A DNA stretch of 64,000 nucleotides, taken from assembly GCF_040515995.1 (NCBI RefSeq), contig NZ_CP159485.1:868001-932000 (forward strand), written 5' to 3'. Source of the DNA: Proteinivorax hydrogeniformans (GTDB taxonomy: Bacteria > Bacillota > Proteinivoracia > Proteinivoracales > Proteinivoracaceae). Numbering within the stretch: the first letter of the stretch is position 1; each line of letters opens with the position of its first letter. A program made the position numbers and the translations under genes. Under the pieces are notes generated by a model. That model did not search any database. It had not been told where the DNA came from and saw only the letters and a list, made by a program, of their open reading frames with translations. Positions 62,020 through 64,000 of the stretch are shown here, piece by piece.

Positions 62020-63450
62020 ATGTATGACGTTGCTATTATAGGCGCTGGTGTAGTTGGTGGCTGCATAGCCCGAGAAATGTCAAAATACAACTTAAAAGTT
62101 GTTCTTATTGAAAAAGAAAATGATGTAGCTTGTGGGACTACCAAGGCTAATAGTGCCATTATTCATGCAGGGTATGACCCACAAGTAGGTAGCCTTAAAT
62201 CAAAATTAAATTTAAAAGGTAACGATATGTTCGATAAAATAACCCAGGAACTTTCGGTACCATTTAAACGTACAGGCTCACTGGTGTTAGCGTTTAACAA
62301 AAATGAGGTTAAAATAATTCAAAAGTTATATGAAAATGGTTTGAAAAGTGGCGTTTTAAATCTGCAAATACTTTCAAAGAAAGAAGTATTAGCAAAAGAG
62401 CCTAAAATAAGTGAGCAAGTATCTAAGGCTTTATACGCACCTACAGCGGGTATTATAGGGCCTTGGGAGCTGACTTTAGCATTGGTTGAAAATGCAATAA
62501 ATAATGGAGTGGATCTAAAGTTAAACACAAAGTTATTAAACATAGACAAAAAGAGAGATTGTTATGTTCTAAACACAACCAATGAGAGCATTAAAGCAAA
62601 GTATATCATCAACGCTGCAGGAGTGCATGCCGATAGGATAAGTAATATGGTAGGTGATAAATCGTTTAAAATTGAACCTAATAGAGGTCAATATCATTTG
62701 CTAGACAAAAGTGAAGCAAACACTGTAAGCTCTGTTATATTTCAGTGTCCTACTTTAGAATCAAAGGGCGTGCTAGTGCTACCTACTGTTCATGGTAACT
62801 TACTAGTTGGTCCAAATCATGAGTATGTGGAGGGCAAAAACAATTTAAAAACTACTAAACAAGGCCTTGATTATATTATGAGAAAAGGCTCGAAGTCCGT
62901 AGAAAAAATTAACTTTAGAAATATAATCACTTCTTTTTCCGGTCTAAGAGCTAAAACTCAAAACGGAGACTTTATCATAGAAGAATCTAAAATAGCAGAA
63001 GGCTTTTTCAACGTAGCAGGCATAGATTCGCCTGGACTATCGGCGGCTCCTGCCATTGCAGAGTATGTGGTTGAATTACTGTTAAAAAAGAATGTCAATA
63101 TATCAAAAAAAGAAAACTTTGTAGCAAATGTAGAGCCCATGACAAATTTTATAACTTTAGATGAACGCAGCAAGCAACAATTGATTAATAAAGATAGTAG
63201 GTATGGAAGAGTAGTTTGTCGCTGTGAAAATGTCACTGAAGGTGAAATAGTCGAAGCAGTTCATAAAGGTGTAGGTGCTTCTACTTTAGATGGCATAAAA
63301 AGGCGGGTAAGGCCCGGGTCTGGTCGATGCCAAGGTGGTTTTTGCGGTCCAAAAGTGATGGAGATAATTGCAAAAGAGACAAACCAAGATATAACCGATA
63401 TAAAAAAAGAAAGGCAAGGGTCATTTATCTTAACTGGTGATACAAAATAA
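62020..63450 (+). CDS. GlpA-like FAD-dependent oxidoreductase with BFD [2Fe-2S] domain
   Basis: This 476-aa protein is a DAO-type flavoprotein. It has an N-terminal FAD-binding loop (IIGAGVVGGCIAREMSKYN), AGIIGPWELTLALVENA, YIINAAGVHADRI and SFSGLRAKT with FFNVAGIDSPGLSAAPAIAEY. It ends with a BFD-like [2Fe-2S] domain (about 410-465): VVCRCENVTEGEIV and GSGRCQGGFCGP, with four spaced Cys. Such proteins are the GlpA-like part of the anaerobic glycerol-3-phosphate dehydrogenases of clostridia. It follows glpK after 212 bp and is coupled to the next flavoprotein gene (18 bp gap). Confidence 0.88.
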   Translation: MYDVAIIGAGVVGGCIAREMSKYNLKVVLIEKENDVACGTTKANSAIIHAGYDPQVGSLKSKLNLKGNDMFDKITQELSVPFKRTGSLVLAFNKNEVKIIQKLYENGLKSGVLNLQILSKKEVLAKEPKISEQVSKALYAPTAGIIGPWELTLALVENAINNGVDLKLNTKLLNIDKKRDCYVLNTTNESIKAKYIINAAGVHADRISNMVGDKSFKIEPNRGQYHLLDKSEANTVSSVIFQCPTLESKGVLVLPTVHGNLLVGPNHEYVEGKNNLKTTKQGLDYIMRKGSKSVEKINFRNIITSFSGLRAKTQNGDFIIEESKIAEGFFNVAGIDSPGLSAAPAIAEYVVELLLKKNVNISKKENFVANVEPMTNFITLDERSKQQLINKDSRYGRVVCRCENVTEGEIVEAVHKGVGASTLDGIKRRVRPGSGRCQGGFCGPKVMEIIAKETNQDITDIKKERQGSFILTGDTK

Positions 63451-63468
63451 AAAGTGGGGGAAAATGAC

Positions 63469-64000
63469 ATGAAAAACTATGAAATCGTTGTTATTGGCGG
63501 TGGTCCAGCTGGGTTAGCAGCTGCCATAGAGGCAAAGAAAAACGGTGCAAAAGATATTTTAGTTGTAGAACGAGATCGAGAGCTCGGTGGCATTTTACAA
63601 CAATGCATCCACAATGGATTCGGGTTACATGTTTTTAAAGAAGAGCTTACGGGACCAGAATACGCAGAAAGATTCATAGAAGAGTTAAAAAAAATGGGGA
63701 TAGAATATAAGCTAGACACCATGGTATTAGAAGTAACAAATAGTAAACAGATCACAGCTATTAATACAGAAGATGGTTTATTGAAAATAAAAGCTAAGGC
63801 TGTTGTTTTGGCAATGGGATGTAGAGAAAGAACAAGAGGAGCTATACAAATTCCAGGCAACAGGCCTGCAGGAGTTTATACAGCAGGAATGGCTCAGAGG
63901 TTTGTTAATATGGAAGGGTACATGGTGGGTAAAAAGGCAGTAATGTTAGGGTCGGGAGATATAGGGTTAATCATGGCCCGCAGGCTTACATTAGAGGGAG
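63469..64000 (+). CDS. NAD(P)/FAD-dependent oxidoreductase (N-terminal part)
   Basis: The gene runs off the window end; 177 codons are seen. It starts at the ATG at 63469 behind AGTGGGGG, with the FAD loop VVIGGGPAGLAAAIEAKKNG, then ELGGILQQCIHNGFGLHVF, AVVLAMGCRERTRGA and the second dinucleotide fold VMLGSGDIGLIMARRL at the end. The CIHNGFG stretch and GCRERTRG are typical of the second flavoprotein subunit paired with GlpA-like proteins in clostridial glp operons. It probably passes electrons onward; a DUF1667 partner would be expected past the end. Confidence 0.9.
   Translation, partial: MKNYEIVVIGGGPAGLAAAIEAKKNGAKDILVVERDRELGGILQQCIHNGFGLHVFKEELTGPEYAERFIEELKKMGIEYKLDTMVLEVTNSKQITAINTEDGLLKIKAKAVVLAMGCRERTRGAIQIPGNRPAGVYTAGMAQRFVNMEGYMVGKKAVMLGSGDIGLIMARRLTLEG

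Overview
The window reads as part of the chromosome of a low-GC, endospore-forming Gram-positive bacterium, most likely an anaerobe of the class Clostridia. The evidence is a CotF-type coat protein, a ytrI-ytrH sporulation pair next to dnaE, Bacillus/Clostridium gene order (ytoI, ytrI, ytrH, dnaE, malic enzyme, pfkA, pyk), a lipoteichoic-acid-synthase-like protein, strong Shine-Dalgarno sites, a DUF1540 protein and frequent TTG starts. I cannot name the genus from sequence alone. No tRNA, rRNA, CRISPR array, prophage or transposase gene was seen.

Layout. 0-10.5 kb: end of a histidinol-phosphatase gene, a DUF368 (PopT-like) membrane protein, an RNA methyltransferase, CotF-like protein, cold-shock protein, a GNAT/MurG-like pair, pgi, a nucleotidyltransferase, ogt and a GDPD phosphodiesterase. 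10.5-20 kb: a lone PEGA-like membrane protein behind an ECF-type promoter, a MATE exporter, a CBS/ACT protein, thiD-thiE under a TPP riboswitch, a double P-loop ATPase, a pseudouridine synthase and a UPF0182 giant. 20-30 kb: an unknown gene, then glsA, glycerate kinase, a CPBP protease and a lipid kinase in a run, a Nudix hydrolase, rocD, a GGDEF protein, a TPR protein and a PIG-L deacetylase. 30-35 kb: an ECF sigma factor with a PEGA-domain partner, a zinc-ribbon protein, a CDF transporter, nth and a DUF4438 protein. 35.2-36.3 kb: a gene-free repeat array (18 heptamers, then four and a half 185-bp units) touching the 3' end of an LTA-synthase-like gene. 38-47 kb: trmL, an IMPACT-family protein, an endonuclease-IV-like protein, a HAD hydrolase, a PerR/Fur regulator, threonine aldolase, an SH3 protein and ytoI-ytrI-ytrH. 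46-58.5 kb: psd, dnaE, pgpA, malic enzyme, then a 2.4-kb repeat mosaic, a TrkA-C protein, pfkA and pyk. 58.7-64 kb: an alpha/beta hydrolase and a glycerol operon (glpP, glpK, glpA-like, and a second flavoprotein cut by the window end).

How parts connect. The clearest regulatory story is the ECF sigma factor at 30.3 kb. Its own promoter (TGAAAC-N16-CGTC) nearly matches one at 10.5 kb (TGAAAC-N17-CGTC), and both controlled units encode PEGA-like extracytoplasmic domains, so they look like members of one cell-envelope regulon. The second notable theme is non-coding: hairpin-like elements with terminal inverted repeats and interrelated tandem repeats occupy four intergenic sites (1.25-1.6, 3.7, 35.3-36.3 and 52.5-54.75 kb). 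In one case an element contains the malic-enzyme terminator, and in another it supplies the last codons of a gene. The 52.5-54.9 kb mosaic lies where many relatives carry accDA.
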